DNA of 36,649 nucleotides from Gammaproteobacteria bacterium (GTDB taxonomy: Bacteria > Pseudomonadota > Gammaproteobacteria > SZUA-152). Shown here in pieces: positions 29,001 through 36,649 of the stretch (positions within the stretch are counted from its first letter, which is position 1; every line of letters starts with the position of its first letter). The position numbers and the translations under genes were made by a program. Below the pieces are notes generated by a model. It saw nothing but the letters and a program-made list of their open reading frames with translations. It was not told the DNA's origin and did not search any database. The stretch covers positions 1-36,649 of the forward strand of contig JAKIUN010000037.1 in assembly GCA_021647505.1 (NCBI GenBank), given 5' to 3'.

Positions 29001-30509
29001 TGAACGCACGCGTCGTGACAGCACCGGCATGGGGGTGTCGTCGCCCATGGAGCCGATAGCTTCCTGGCCACCCTCAGCGAGCACGCGCAACACCTGGTCA
29101 CGCTCCTCGAAGGTGACCTGAAACTGTTTCTGATAGATGTCGATGGTGTGTTCGTCGATATCCACACCGCAGGCCTCGCCGCCGAGGGTTGATTTGAGGC
29201 GGCGGGCGTTTTCCGTCAGCCACTTCTTATAAGGGTGGGCGGACTTGAGATGATTGTCGATGTCCTCCGGTAGCAACAGTTTGCCGGTTTGGGTATCGGC
29301 GGCGATCATCTCACCGGGCTTGAGGCGGCCCTTGGCCACTACGTCTTCGGGGGCGTAATCGTAGACGCCGATCTCCGAGGCCAGAGTGATGTGGCGGTCT
29401 TTGGTGATCACCCAGCGTGCCGGACGCAGGCCATTGCGATCCATGGCGCAGGCGGCGTAGCGGCCATTGGTCAGCACGATGCCGGCGGGGCCGTCCCAGG
29501 GTTCCATGTGCATGGAATTGTATTCATAGAAAGCGCGCAGATCCGGATCCATGTTGGCGACGTTCTGCCAGGATGGCGGCACCAGCAGGCGCATGGCGCG
29601 GAACATATCCATGCCGCCGGCCAACAGTACCTCCAGCATGTTATCCATGCTGTTGGAGTCGGAACCGGTCATAGATACCAGCGGGCGTACGTCGGCCATG
29701 GGGATGTTGGGTGTTTCGAACTTGTGGCTGCGTGCCACCGACCAGTTGCGGTTGCCTTGCACGGTGTTGATCTCACCGTTGTGCGCCAGGTAGCGGAATG
29801 GTTGGGCCAGACGCCACTGCGGCCAGGTATTGGTGGAGAAGCGCTGGTGGAATACGGCGAGGGCCGATTGCAGACGCTTGTCACTGAGATCTTTGTAGAA
29901 CACCGGCAGGTATTCCGGCATCACCAGGCCCTTGTAGGAGATGACTTGAGAGGACAGGCTGGGGATATAGAAAACTTCGTCGTTGGGCTCGATGGCCTTT
30001 TCTGTGCGCCGGCGGGCGATATAAAGGTGGCGTTCGAAGTTTTCTTCGTCCATGCCTTCGGCGGCGTTGACGAAAATTTGTTCGATCTGTGGCAGGCTCT
30101 TCAGGGCCTCGTCGCCGCAGGCACTGTTGTCGGTGGGCACCACGCGCCAGCCGGCGATGACCAGGCCTTCGGCGGTCAGTTCGCGCACCAGGGTATTGTG
30201 GGCGCTGGCGGCGAGTTTATCTTCGCGGTTGAGAAACACCATACCGACGGCATACAACGCACCCAGCTCGATGTCTTGTTGGCTGGCGCACAGACGCAGG
30301 AAGCTATCGGGTTTCTTCAACAGCAGGCCGCAGCCGTCACCGGTCTTGCCGTCGGCGGCCACTGCGCCACGGTGGGTAAGGCGCGCCAGGGCGGCGATGG
30401 CGGTGTTTACCAGCCAATGGCTGGGCTGGTCGTCCATCTGCGCGATGAGACCGAAGCCGCAGTTGTCTTTTTCGAATTCGGGGCGGTAGAGGCCTTGGCT
30501 GTTGTTCAT
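26049..30509 (-). CDS. gltB: Glutamate synthase (NADPH) large subunit
   Basis: From the ATG at 30509 the protein has 1486 residues; an ATG 24 bases upstream (30533) is also possible. It makes two glutamates from glutamine and 2-oxoglutarate. Domains: class II glutamine amidotransferase with nucleophile Cys17 in 'KDNCGFGL' (a short propeptide is removed to free it); a central linker domain; the FMN/synthase domain with '[20 protein letters not shown]' and 'NSGEGGEDP'; the 3Fe-4S cysteines C-x5-C-x4-C in '[15 protein letters not shown]'; and a GXGXG-rich C-terminal helix domain ('[13 protein letters not shown]'). The frame is open to 30686, but that extension overlaps the promoter and is not family-like. 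Confidence 0.97.
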   Translation of the reverse strand: MNNSQGLYRPEFEKDNCGFGLIAQMDDQPSHWLVNTAIAALARLTHRGAVAADGKTGDGCGLLLKKPDSFLRLCASQQDIELGALYAVGMVFLNREDKLAASAHNTLVRELTAEGLVIAGWRVVPTDNSACGDEALKSLPQIEQIFVNAAEGMDEENFERHLYIARRRTEKAIEPNDEVFYIPSLSSQVISYKGLVMPEYLPVFYKDLSDKRLQSALAVFHQRFSTNTWPQWRLAQPFRYLAHNGEINTVQGNRNWSVARSHKFETPNIPMADVRPLVSMTGSDSNSMDNMLEVLLAGGMDMFRAMRLLVPPSWQNVANMDPDLRAFYEYNSMHMEPWDGPAGIVLTNGRYAACAMDRNGLRPARWVITKDRHITLASEIGVYDYAPEDVVAKGRLKPGEMIAADTQTGKLLLPEDIDNHLKSAHPYKKWLTENARRLKSTLGGEACGVDIDEHTIDIYQKQFQVTFEERDQVLRVLAEGGQEAIGSMGDDTPMPVLSRRVRSLYDYFRQQFAQVTNPPIDPLREQIVMSLETCLGREHNMFEETPAHASRLRVDSPVLSISKFGQLLDMDGSDYAHQRIDLHYPADGSIRLEQAIIAICDQAVAAARNGKVILVLSDRDIAQDRLPIHALLATGAVHHRLIKEGLRCDTNIVVETATARDAHHFAVLLGYGATAIYPYLAYACLVDMQHHGEISEGDCTQLMQNYRKGINKGLFKVTSKMGISTIASYRGAQLFEAVGLNSAVVELCFRGTTNRIEGSHFEDLESDQHALARTAWNPRKAIQQGGLLKYIHGGEDHAYNPDVVITLQKAVKSGDYAVYKEYARLVNERPTLALRDLLKLRDDVTPIPLDEVEPMEDIIPRFDSAAMSLGALSPEAHETLAEAMNRLGGRSNSGEGGEDPKRYGTIKRSKIKQVASGRFGVTPAYLRSAEVMQIKVAQGAKPGEGGQLPGQKVNALIAELRYCKPGVSLISPPPHHDIYSIEDLAQLIYDLKQVNPEGLVSVKLVAEAGVGTIAAGVAKAYADLITISGYDGGTAASPLTSVKYAGSPWELGLTETHQILRANDLRGKIRLQTDGGLKTGLDVVKAAILGAESFGFGTGPMIAMGCKFLRICHLNNCATGVATQNKVLRMKHFIGEVEMVMNYFRFICEEVRELMAGVGVRSLPELIGRTDLLQALPGSTPRQQRLDLGPILSDGGVAADKPHHCIEPRNQPFDKGELAEKMVADAIAAIEKKSGASFHYTVRNTDRSIGARLSGEIAVRHGNLGMESAPIRLELTGTAGQSFGVWNAGGLHLYLQGDANDYVGKGMAGGKLVIRPPVGSDFKSNETTIIGNTCLYGATGGKLFAAGLAGERFGVRNSGAHAVIEGVGDHGCEYMTGGSITVLGATGVNFGAGMTGGFAYVLDEDNHFVDRHNHELIDIHRVSTENMEAYANHLRDTIQEFVDETGSAWGQQILDNYSDMIGRFWLVKPKAASLEALMDELRLAAA

Positions 30510-30657
30510 ATTTTTTACAGATTCTGATTGCATGGCTGTTTGTTTCGCCGTGGGCCCGTGGATTCCGAGGGCTGATATTTGTTCTTTAAAATCAATGTAA
30601 GTCGGCAGGAGTATCTGACCTGGCTGTAGAGGTTTCCTGCGGCCAAAATGGTCACAC

Positions 30658-30686
30658 ATTATACTGGTGCGGCGGTTTTGGTTCAA
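30658..30686 (-). promoter_or_regulatory. Near-consensus sigma70 promoter of gltB
   Basis: On the minus strand TTGAAC (30686-30681), a 17-base spacer and a perfect TATAAT (30663-30658) form a strong promoter. Transcription would begin near 30650, leaving a leader of about 140 bases before gltB. No leader gene or riboswitch is recognisable. The rest of 30510-30816 shows no gene. Confidence 0.75.
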
Positions 30687-30816
30687 TCGGGCACTGCGGG
30701 TGGTGGAGCGGGGCTTATTCTTTAGGTTTGAGCAAAAGGGCGTTTGACAGGAAGTAAGGATGATGCCATTGCCTGCTCCCTTGTTTCTGGCTGTTCTTGG
30801 TCGCCAGGGGAAGGGT

Positions 30817-31149
30817 TTATTTGCTGCGTGCCAGCTTGTCGGTGATATATCGGTTCAGGCTCATGTTCTTTTCGGCGGCTTGCATAGTGAGCGCCCGGTG
30901 GAGGTCGGGTGATGTGTGCACCTGAAAGCGGCCGGAATATCGGCGCGTGCTGATAGGCGCCGGTGGTTCTTCTCCCGATTTCTCCATGTCTTCGACGATA
31001 TTGCTTACCCGTGCGGTAATACCTGCCAAGGCGACTTCCATGGAATTTTCCAGGTGGCTCAGGCTGGGAAACTCTGCGCACAGGCCGACATACTCGCTGT
31101 CTTCCTCGATCCAATAGACACGATAGATGTAGTGTTTAGGGTTGATCAT
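30817..31149 (-). CDS. HicB-family antitoxin, no HicA partner seen
   Basis: The 110-residue protein has the HicB partial RNase-H-like fold at the N-terminus ('[36 protein letters not shown]', with Asp/Glu-rich strand then '[10 protein letters not shown]'). A ribbon-helix-helix DNA-binding C-terminus follows ('[35 protein letters not shown]', about 70-105). Such proteins repress their own operon and neutralise HicA, an mRNA-cleaving toxin of about 60-90 residues. No HicA-like frame exists on either side: only 62 bases separate it from the damX-like gene and the other flank is the gltB promoter region. AGAGGGG lies a few bases before the ATG. It may act as a free-standing regulator. Confidence 0.8.
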   Translation of the reverse strand: MINPKHYIYRVYWIEEDSEYVGLCAEFPSLSHLENSMEVALAGITARVSNIVEDMEKSGEEPPAPISTRRYSGRFQVHTSPDLHRALTMQAAEKNMSLNRYITDKLARSK

Positions 31150-31211
31150 TTCTCTACCCCTCTCAGTTTTTCGATTGCTGACAATACTTGCTTGACTTGG
31201 TTTTGATTATT

Positions 31212-32864
31212 TTAATTAAGGGTCTGCTGGATGCCCTCAAAGCTGCGAATCCAGGGCTTTTGCTCGCGTAGGGCGCGGGGTAGTTGGTTGCGGGCGTTGA
31301 TAGCGCGTTGTTTGTCGGGGTAGTCACCGTGCACCAGTGAGTACCAAGGCTTACCGTTGCGCTGGGTTTGATAGAAGGCGAGATGCTGTTTGAGCTTGTG
31401 TTGGATGATGAATTTACGCAGGGTATCCAGGTGCTCACCAGCAATCAGTTGCAGGGTGAAGTGCTGCGGATCGCGTGACAATAGCCACTCGTTGCCATGG
31501 GCGGGGAGCCAGTCGGGCAGGGGTTGCCACTGTTTGGCGAGTGGGGTGTCGGTGGCGGGTTTTGATGCGACAGATGCTGTTTTGGTTGGCAGCGTCTTTG
31601 TTGTTTCAGCCTTGGCCGGAGGGAGGGTTTTGGTAGCCGGTGAGGCGGTTTTTTCAGAGGAGAGTTTCTCCAGCGGCTGTGGCTTGGCGCCAATGGGATG
31701 GGGGCGGTGTGGGTGCGGCGGTGGGTTCGGGGCTTGCCCGCGCGCGGTGTCTTCGGTGATGGTGGCAATGGCCTCGTTCATGCTGGCGGGACGGGGCGGT
31801 GTGATGGGGGCGGCGTCGCTTTTCTGCGCAGGAATGGCCAACGCCCGTTGGCTGCGTTCGTTTGTTGCTGGCGGGGTTAGTGGGGCTGTGGATTTGTCCG
31901 CCGGCATGTCCACTGTCGCTGTCTCTGCGTCGCTCGATGTGTCAAACAGGCCGTCGACGATATCCCAGACGATAAAGGTTAGCAGGACGATGATGACAAG
32001 GCTGATGCCGATCAGCCGCTTGGGTTTGTAGAGGTTGCGGTCGGAGATGCCGGGTAGTCTGGAGGGATTTTCGCTGCTGGGCAGCGAGTCCAACAGCAGT
32101 TGATGGGCCAGGTTGTTGAGATTCCTGGGCCAGCCTTCGGACTGCTTGTACAGCGTGTGCAGGGCACTTTCGGTGAAGGGTTCGCCGGCCACGAAACGAG
32201 CGGCGGACAGACGGTGCAGGAGGTAATGGGTGCTGTGTTCTTCGTCGAAGGGCGGCAGATCGATGATGCGGTGTGGGATGCCGGCAAACTGCGCCAGCAG
32301 AGGATCGTCCAGTTTCTCCACCAGGCTGGACTCACCGAACAGGATGACCCGTAACAGGGGTTTGTTGGTAAAACTTCGCAGGGAGGCCAGCTGCAGCACC
32401 CGTTGCAACGCGGTGGTGGTGAGCAGGTGTGCATCGTCGACCAGCAGTACGCCCTGACGAGTGCTGTGCAGCAGGCCGTCGAGGTGGTGTTCCAGCTGTT
32501 CCAGTAGCTCGGGATGGGTGGCGCCGCGAAAATTCAGTTCCAACTGGTGATAGATTTGCTGGATCAGGTTGCGCTCGTCAATACCTCCGCTGGCCTCGAC
32601 GCGCACCACTTCCCAGGTCTCTGAAGCTCTGGCGATATATTGTTGCAGCAGAGTGCTTTTGCCGCTGCCCTCGGGGCCGGTAACCAGCAGCAAGGCGTCG
32701 TTGTACTGGGTCAGGTGATGCAGGATGTCGAGATGTTGGGTGCGGGTGGGTTCGGCGTAAAACAGGTCGAATTCGATGCTGGCGGCGAAGGGCTCGCGCG
32801 CCAGTCCGTAGAAGGCCAGGTAGGGCGAGGCCTGTGCTGGCTGTTTTTGTGTGCTGGAATTCAC
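31212..32864 (-). CDS. DamX-like AAA ATPase with SPOR domain
   Basis: I choose the GTG at 32864: it follows the WGR gene's TAA by one base, has AGGGGA upstream, and gives 550 residues. Domains: an ExeA/GspA-type AAA ATPase with Walker A 'GPEGSGKST' (63-71) and Walker B 'VLLVDDAHLL' (139-148); one membrane helix (about 283-300, 'ISLVIIVLLTFIVW'); a long Pro/Ala/Lys/Thr-rich periplasmic linker; and a C-terminal SPOR domain (about 470-545, 'HFTLQLIAGEHLDTLRKFI...KPWYSLVHGDYPDKQRAINA'). SPOR domains bind denuded septal peptidoglycan. The position after aroKB is that of damX in other gammaproteobacteria, so a cell-division role is likely. I leave the symbol blank since the order here is modified. 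Confidence 0.85.
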   Translation of the reverse strand: MNSSTQKQPAQASPYLAFYGLAREPFAASIEFDLFYAEPTRTQHLDILHHLTQYNDALLLVTGPEGSGKSTLLQQYIARASETWEVVRVEASGGIDERNLIQQIYHQLELNFRGATHPELLEQLEHHLDGLLHSTRQGVLLVDDAHLLTTTALQRVLQLASLRSFTNKPLLRVILFGESSLVEKLDDPLLAQFAGIPHRIIDLPPFDEEHSTHYLLHRLSAARFVAGEPFTESALHTLYKQSEGWPRNLNNLAHQLLLDSLPSSENPSRLPGISDRNLYKPKRLIGISLVIIVLLTFIVWDIVDGLFDTSSDAETATVDMPADKSTAPLTPPATNERSQRALAIPAQKSDAAPITPPRPASMNEAIATITEDTARGQAPNPPPHPHRPHPIGAKPQPLEKLSSEKTASPATKTLPPAKAETTKTLPTKTASVASKPATDTPLAKQWQPLPDWLPAHGNEWLLSRDPQHFTLQLIAGEHLDTLRKFIIQHKLKQHLAFYQTQRNGKPWYSLVHGDYPDKQRAINARNQLPRALREQKPWIRSFEGIQQTLN

Positions 32865-32865
32865 C

Positions 32866-33108
32866 TTAGTCCCCTTTGACGAAAACGACGCGAAAGCCGC
32901 GCTTGAGTTGTGCGTCGCGGGCGTTAATGAGTGCTGCAACACCGGCTTCACGTTCGGCGAAGTGTTTTTTCGTGACCCGCCCGGGAGAGCCCTGCCGCCC
33001 GGCTTCATGAACCAGGTTCCAACCACTGATCAGATCTTTCTGCAGGAGCAGATGGTAGTAGCGGGGTGCGTTTCCACTGTCGGGGGGTGTTTGCAGATAG
33101 ATTCGCAT
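32866..33108 (-). CDS. Single-domain WGR protein
   Basis: The 80-residue product is almost entirely a WGR domain: 'MRIYLQTPPDSGNAPRYYHLLLQKDLISGWNLVHEAGR' folds as the opening strands, with the W-x-L/V-x-x-x-GR core at 'GWNLVHEAGRQG'. A helix with 'EREAGVAALINARDAQLKRGF' follows, then a final strand 'RVVFVKGD'. WGR domains occur in PARP enzymes and bacterial MolR-type proteins and are thought to bind nucleic acid. Stand-alone copies of about 80 residues are known, without a clear function. The gene lies 32 bases after dgt and 1 base before the damX-like gene, so it is fully embedded in the aroK-aroB-dgt operon. Confidence 0.8.
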   Translation of the reverse strand: MRIYLQTPPDSGNAPRYYHLLLQKDLISGWNLVHEAGRQGSPGRVTKKHFAEREAGVAALINARDAQLKRGFRVVFVKGD

Positions 33109-33140
33109 GGGGGGAAGGGTACTGGATACGCTGATCCCTG

Positions 33141-34301
33141 TCAGGTGAGTTTCGCCGGGGTAAAAATGCGTTCGTATTCCTGGATGGCGTAGCGGTCGGT
33201 CATACCGGCAATGTAGTCGGTAACGGCGCGTGCGCGGCCACTGACACCGGTTTCGGTTTCCAGTTTGGCGGCCTTGCGCTGGGCCTCTGGCGGCAACAAC
33301 AGGGCATCGTCGAGGAAACTGTCGAATAAGGCGCGGACGATTTTGTGTGCCTTGGAGGTCATGCGGTGTACACGGTAGTGGCGGTACAGGTGATTGCGCA
33401 GGAAACGCTTTAGTTCCCGGTTCATAGCTTGCATGGGTTCGCTGAAAACGGCCAGGGGGGCGGGTTGGTCGAGGATGTCGCCGCGCGATTGTGGCGCGGT
33501 GGTGGCCAAGTGTTCGTGGCTAGTCTCTATCAGGTCGGTGACCTGGCGGTTGATCATGCGGCGGATGATTTCGTGGATGGCGCGGCGCCGTTGCAGGCCG
33601 GGGTAGGTGGTTATGACGGTTTGGTGCTGTTCGCGGAACAGCTGGATCTCACACAGTTGTTCGATGTCGATGAGGCCGGCACGCAGGCCATCGTCGATGT
33701 CGTGGTTGTTGTAGGCGATCTCGTCGGCGATATTGGTGATCTGTGCTTCCAGTCCCGGCTGTTGTTTTTTCAGAAAGCGTTCGCCGAGTTCGCCCAGTTG
33801 TCTGGCGTTGTCTGGCGAGCAGTGCTTGAGGATGCCCTCGCGGGTCTCGAAGGTGAGGTTGAGGCCGTCGAATTCAGCATACTTTTCTTCCAACTGGTCG
33901 ACGATGCGCAGGGATTGCAGGTTGTGCTCGAAGCCACCGTGGTCGCGCATGCACTGGTTGAGGGCATCCTGGCCGGCATGGCCGAAGGGGGTGTGGCCGA
34001 GGTCGTGGGCGAGGGCGATGGTTTCGGCCAGTACTTCGTTGACACCGAGGATACGCGCCACAGAGCGGGCAATCTGCGCCACTTCGATGGAGTGGGTGAG
34101 GCGGGTGCGGAACATGTCGCCTTCGTGATTGACGAATACCTGGGTCTTGTATTCGAGGCGACGGAAGGCGGCGGAGTGGACGATGCGGTCGCGATCACGC
34201 TGGAATTCGCTGCGGTGTTCGGGGGGCGGCTCGTTAAAGCGCCGGCCGCGGGAGTTGCTGGCAGTGCTGGCGAAGACAGCGAGTTCGGTGAGTTGTGTCA
34301 C
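33141..34301 (-). CDS. dgt: dGTP triphosphohydrolase-like protein (HD superfamily)
   Basis: The 386-residue size fits the type 2 dGTPase-like subfamily, shorter than E. coli Dgt (about 505). The HD metal ligands are visible: His70 in '[10 protein letters not shown]', His99-Asp100 in '[15 protein letters not shown]', with His103/His108 nearby, and the later Asp in '[19 protein letters not shown]'. The start has '[22 protein letters not shown]', a family signature. It hydrolyses dNTPs to nucleosides and triphosphate, which affects dNTP pools. Its ATG overlaps the aroB stop by 4 bases (ATGA), so translation is coupled. Exact substrate preference is unknown. Confidence 0.93.
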   Translation of the reverse strand: MTQLTELAVFASTASNSRGRRFNEPPPEHRSEFQRDRDRIVHSAAFRRLEYKTQVFVNHEGDMFRTRLTHSIEVAQIARSVARILGVNEVLAETIALAHDLGHTPFGHAGQDALNQCMRDHGGFEHNLQSLRIVDQLEEKYAEFDGLNLTFETREGILKHCSPDNARQLGELGERFLKKQQPGLEAQITNIADEIAYNNHDIDDGLRAGLIDIEQLCEIQLFREQHQTVITTYPGLQRRRAIHEIIRRMINRQVTDLIETSHEHLATTAPQSRGDILDQPAPLAVFSEPMQAMNRELKRFLRNHLYRHYRVHRMTSKAHKIVRALFDSFLDDALLLPPEAQRKAAKLETETGVSGRARAVTDYIAGMTDRYAIQEYERIFTPAKLT

Positions 34302-35413
34302 CGAGCCTGTGCCTCGCGGTGGAAGGTGTCGAGGGTCTTGCGCAGCTTTTCTGCGTCGTAGTTGTCGCTAATGATGCTGCCGCCAATATCAGTGAGTAGT
34401 ACCAAGCGCAGCTGGCCGGCCTGTACTTTCTTGTCCACGGCCATCCATTTGAGGAATTCGTTAGCGTCCAGTTCCGGCGGGGTGTGCACCGGCAGTCGGG
34501 CGAGTCCGGTGATGGTGCGAATGCGTGTCAGGTCAATGTCGCCGATCCAGCCGAGGCGGTGCGATAGGTCAGCGGCCATCAGCATGCCGGTGCCCACCGC
34601 TTCGCCGTGCAGCCAGGCACCGTAGCCCATCGCAGCCTCGATGGCGTGGCCGAAGGTGTGGCCCAGGTTCAGCAAGGCGCGCTGGCCGGATTCGCGCTCG
34701 TCGGCGACCACCACTTCGGCCTTGTTGCGGCAGGAGCGCTCAATGGCGTAGGTGAGCTGTTGCGGATCACGGGCCAGCAACTCGGGGATATGCTGCTCCA
34801 GCCAGCCGAAGAATTCGGCGTCACGGATCAGGCCGTATTTGATGACCTCGGCGACGCCGGCGGAGAGCTGGCGGTCGTCCAGGGTACTGAGAGTTTCGGT
34901 GTCGGCCAGCACGCAGCGTGGCTGGTGGAAGGCGCCAATCATGTTCTTGCCCAGTGGGTGATTGACGCCGGTCTTGCCGCCCACCGAGGAGTCCACCTGC
35001 GCCAGCAGGGTGGTGGGTATCTGGATGAAGTGTACGCCGCGTTGATAGGTGGCGGCGGCGAAGCCGGTGATGTCACCCACCACGCCGCCGCCGAGGGCGA
35101 CGAGGGTGCAACTGCGGTCAAAGCGGTGCTCGAGCAGGGCGGTGTAGATAGTGTCGACGGTGGCCAGGGTCTTGTACTGTTCACCGTCGGGCAGGATCAC
35201 CGTTGCGACCTGAAAGCCTGCAAGGGATTTTAGGATACGTTCGAGGTATAGCGGGGCAACGGTCTCGTTGCTGACCACCAGTACTTGCCGGCCAGGGATA
35301 TGCGGCGTCAGCAACTGCGGCTGATCGAGCAGGCCGCTGCCGATATAGATGGGATAGCTGCGATCGCCGAGGTCTACTGTCAAGGTCTGCAGGGTGTCGA
35401 TAGCGTTGTTCAA
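34298..35413 (-). CDS. aroB: 3-dehydroquinate synthase
   Basis: The 371-residue enzyme converts DAHP to 3-dehydroquinate, step two of the shikimate pathway, using NAD and zinc. Motifs in order: '[10 protein letters not shown]' (74-83), '[20 protein letters not shown]' (107-126), '[20 protein letters not shown]' (132-151), '[10 protein letters not shown]', and the metal ligands in '[11 protein letters not shown]' and 'WLHGEAVG'. Translation begins at a TTG at 35413 with AAGGA 9 bases upstream; this TTG overlaps the aroK TGA (TTGA). The rare start and overlap suggest expression depends on aroK translation. Confidence 0.98.
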   Translation of the reverse strand: MNNAIDTLQTLTVDLGDRSYPIYIGSGLLDQPQLLTPHIPGRQVLVVSNETVAPLYLERILKSLAGFQVATVILPDGEQYKTLATVDTIYTALLEHRFDRSCTLVALGGGVVGDITGFAAATYQRGVHFIQIPTTLLAQVDSSVGGKTGVNHPLGKNMIGAFHQPRCVLADTETLSTLDDRQLSAGVAEVIKYGLIRDAEFFGWLEQHIPELLARDPQQLTYAIERSCRNKAEVVVADERESGQRALLNLGHTFGHAIEAAMGYGAWLHGEAVGTGMLMAADLSHRLGWIGDIDLTRIRTITGLARLPVHTPPELDANEFLKWMAVDKKVQAGQLRLVLLTDIGGSIISDNYDAEKLRKTLDTFHREAQAR

Positions 35414-35928
35414 AGGTTGAGATCCTTGAATTGTTGCAACAGTGACTGGGTGACGTTGTGTACCGGCTTGTCGTCAGTAATGAGAACCAGGTCTGCGACT
35501 TCCCGGTAGAGGGGGTCGCGCGCGGCGAGGATTTCCTCCAGTTTCCGGCGTGGGTTTTCAGTCTGTAACAGGGGGCGCCGGGTATCGCGGGCGGTGCGCT
35601 GAAAGAGTTGTTCGACGGGGGCGCTGAGATAGATGACAAAGCCGCGCCCGACGAGATGCCTGCGGTTGTCCGGATCCAGAACCGCACCACCGCCGGTGGC
35701 GAGGACGATATTCGACTGGCGGGTCAGTTCATCGATCATGGCCTTTTCACGGCTGCGAAAACCGGCTTCGCCCTCCAGTTCGAAAATCAGCGGGATATCG
35801 GCGCCGGTACGGGCCTCGATCTCTTTGTCGCTGTCATAGAACGACCGCCCGAGGCTGCGTGCCAGCTGCCTGCCAATGGTGGTTTTTCCTGCCCCCATGG
35901 GGCCGACGAAAAAGATGTTTCCGGGCAT
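35410..35928 (-). CDS. aroK: Shikimate kinase
   Basis: At 172 residues this is standard size. The P-loop 'GPMGAGKTT' (9-17) binds ATP; Asp34 in 'YDSDKEIE', Arg58 in 'GFRSREK' and the 'TGGGAV' loop (78-83) bind shikimate; the lid region carries 'RDTRRPLLQ'. It phosphorylates shikimate to shikimate-3-phosphate. It is the first gene of a closely packed operon (aroK, aroB, dgt, WGR, damX-like). In related bacteria it follows pilMNOPQ; here only a fragment of pilQ remains upstream, and a terminator at 36108-36135 separates the two, so aroK must have its own promoter. Confidence 0.98.
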   Translation of the reverse strand: MPGNIFFVGPMGAGKTTIGRQLARSLGRSFYDSDKEIEARTGADIPLIFELEGEAGFRSREKAMIDELTRQSNIVLATGGGAVLDPDNRRHLVGRGFVIYLSAPVEQLFQRTARDTRRPLLQTENPRRKLEEILAARDPLYREVADLVLITDDKPVHNVTQSLLQQFKDLNL

Positions 35929-35962
35929 GTTGTGTTCGATACGTTGATTAGTGAGTGATTAT

Positions 35963-35970
35963 ATAGGGAT
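35963..35970 (-). promoter_or_regulatory. Possible -10 region of the aroK operon
   Basis: On the minus strand the sequence CCCTATATAATCACT contains a perfect TATAAT about 35-40 bases before the aroK ATG. No good -35 hexamer lies 17 bases upstream, where a C-rich run is found, so this is tentative. Position is approximate within 35963-35970. Confidence 0.3.
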
Positions 35971-36107
35971 TGGGGGGGGCACGCACGGCCAGACGTCTGC
36001 CAGGAACCATCAACCCGATAACTGCCCCTACTTTCGCTCGGCCAGGGGCTCATGCCTCCGGCAGCCATGCCGTCGTGCGCTGATGGGGTGAAGGTGATCA
36101 AGGGAAC

Positions 36108-36135
36108 AAAAAAGGCGACACATCGCTGTGCCGCC
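36108..36135 (-). terminator. Intrinsic terminator downstream of the pilQ remnant
   Basis: Left and right stems GGCGACACA (36114-36122) and TGTGCCGCC (36127-36135) pair over nine positions with a TCGC loop; in minus-strand RNA the one imperfect position is a G-U pair. Reading the minus strand, TTTTTT follows. It would stop transcription coming from the pil side before aroK. Confidence 0.8.
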
Positions 36136-36140
36136 TTTGC

Positions 36141-36319
36141 TGTTGGTTACTTGCCGCCGGTACAAGGGTGTGTACCGGGCTGAAAACTCCTCTTTGACGA
36201 TCTTTGGTGTGACAAAGATGAGCAATTCCTTCTTGGTGCTTTGCTCGAGTGTGGTGCGGAACAGTGAGCCGACGAAGGGCGGGTTGTCGAGATCGCTGTT
36301 TTTTCTGTAAACAATCTGA
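36141..36319 (-). pseudogene. pilQ: Remnant of the pilQ secretin C-terminus
   Basis: Reading the minus strand, a frame opens after a TAG near 36320 and gives 'NSDLDNPPFVGSLFRTT...STKKELLIFVTPKIVKEE'. This is the end of a type IV pilus secretin: intact PilQ proteins read roughly PFLGDLPVLG-LF(R/K)xxx....ELLIF(V/I)TP(R/K)I near the C-terminus. Here the stretch between PPFVG and SLFR is shortened, so the fragment has an internal deletion as well as losing everything upstream. Its location just before aroK is the normal position of pilQ. Upstream (36320-36649) the DNA is AT-rich and shows no secretin, only a REP-like TGTCCCCGGTGTCCCC near 36418-36433. Confidence 0.7.
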
Positions 36320-36649
36320 GCTAAAAACGGCTATCGACACGATATGGACATACTGCTTGATCCACCTATCTAATGAGCCATTTTACCATGATGAAAGCCT
36401 ATCACAATTAAGTATTGTGTCCCCGGTGTCCCCAGAACTCACGCTATTTGATATACGTTGTAAATGACCTTTTTCCTTTGAGTTTATATATATCAAAGTC
36501 TCGATCAATTGTTGCAACTTTACTTAGGAATGGAAATTAAATAATATTTACACCTAACCTTGAAAGCTATAGATAAAAAATGATACAAGAGGTCTACGAA
36601 AAAAATGGATTTTCTTAATGATACGCCCATACGATAACGTAGTAGAAGA

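Noticed and set aside
29289-30527. 412-residue plus-strand open frame
   Set aside because: It is the antisense of gltB in GC-rich DNA; His/Gly/Val-rich composition and no start signals.
30510-30686. 59-residue N-terminal extension of gltB
   Set aside because: It overlaps the strong -35/-10 promoter at 30658-30686 and has no family resemblance; GltB proteins begin shortly before the DNCGFG cysteine.
31146-31211. Tiny frame just upstream of hicB, overlapping its ATG, as a hicA remnant
   Set aside because: Only about 20 codons lie between the damX-like stop and hicB; the residues show no HicA features, so a toxin remnant cannot be supported.
33429-34361. 310-residue plus-strand open frame
   Set aside because: Antisense of dgt; no motif or start signal.

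Overview
The window looks like a chromosomal segment of a free-living gammaproteobacterium. The main evidence is the order aroK-aroB-dgt-(WGR)-damX-like ATPase ... gltB-gltD-hemE on the minus strand, at the right. This is a variant of the pilMNOPQ-aroK-aroB-damX-gltB-gltD-hemE neighbourhood known from Pseudomonas and purple/sulfur gammaproteobacteria. Most housekeeping genes are GC-rich, while islands at 1-2500, about 7000-11350 and 36300-36649 look clearly AT-richer. I would guess a Chromatiales/Ectothiorhodospiraceae-type organism, but the sequence alone does not prove it. I saw no rRNA or tRNA gene and no CRISPR array.

Layout. 1-2500: an AT-rich accessory patch with a 5'-truncated small gene, a two-gene unit (L,D-transpeptidase-like protein plus a DUF4174-type lipoprotein), and a REP-associated transposase gene cut short by a palindromic element. 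2542-3878: a secreted ComEC-like metallo-beta-lactamase and a VanZ-like membrane protein, overlapping by one base. 3990-14269: the most unusual part. Two large paralogous outer-membrane proteins (HExxH peptidase domain, TolB-like propeller, Omp85-like barrel) point away from a low-GC cassette. That cassette holds a DUF6502 gene, a large multidomain surface lipoprotein and a small lipoprotein. 14329-18814: an RND efflux pump and its adaptor, separated by a small gene on the opposite strand. 18864-22700: hemL, nei and a secreted pentaheme cytochrome c whose gene follows a (GATGTA)9 tandem repeat. 23350-30509: hemE, gltD and gltB, with gltB driven by a near-consensus sigma70 promoter. 30817-36310: an orphan HicB-type antitoxin, then damX-like, WGR, dgt, aroB and aroK in one tightly packed operon, and upstream of aroK only a remnant of the pilQ 3' end with its terminator.

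How the genes work together. aroK/aroB supply shikimate-pathway steps, gltBD assimilate ammonia into glutamate, and hemL/hemE make tetrapyrroles that the multiheme cytochrome would use. The damX-like protein is probably a division/peptidoglycan-associated SPOR protein. The peptidase-propeller-barrel pair with its enclosed lipoproteins is the best candidate for an undescribed system: a cell-surface module that may export, anchor or trim its neighbouring lipoproteins.

Intergenic DNA is unusually rich in short imperfect palindromes of several unrelated families (724-798, 2259-2340, 22746-22866, 23091-23166, 24438-24525, 26001-26045). This fits long-term activity of REP-associated transposases. 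One such repeat forms nearly the entire gltD-hemE gap.
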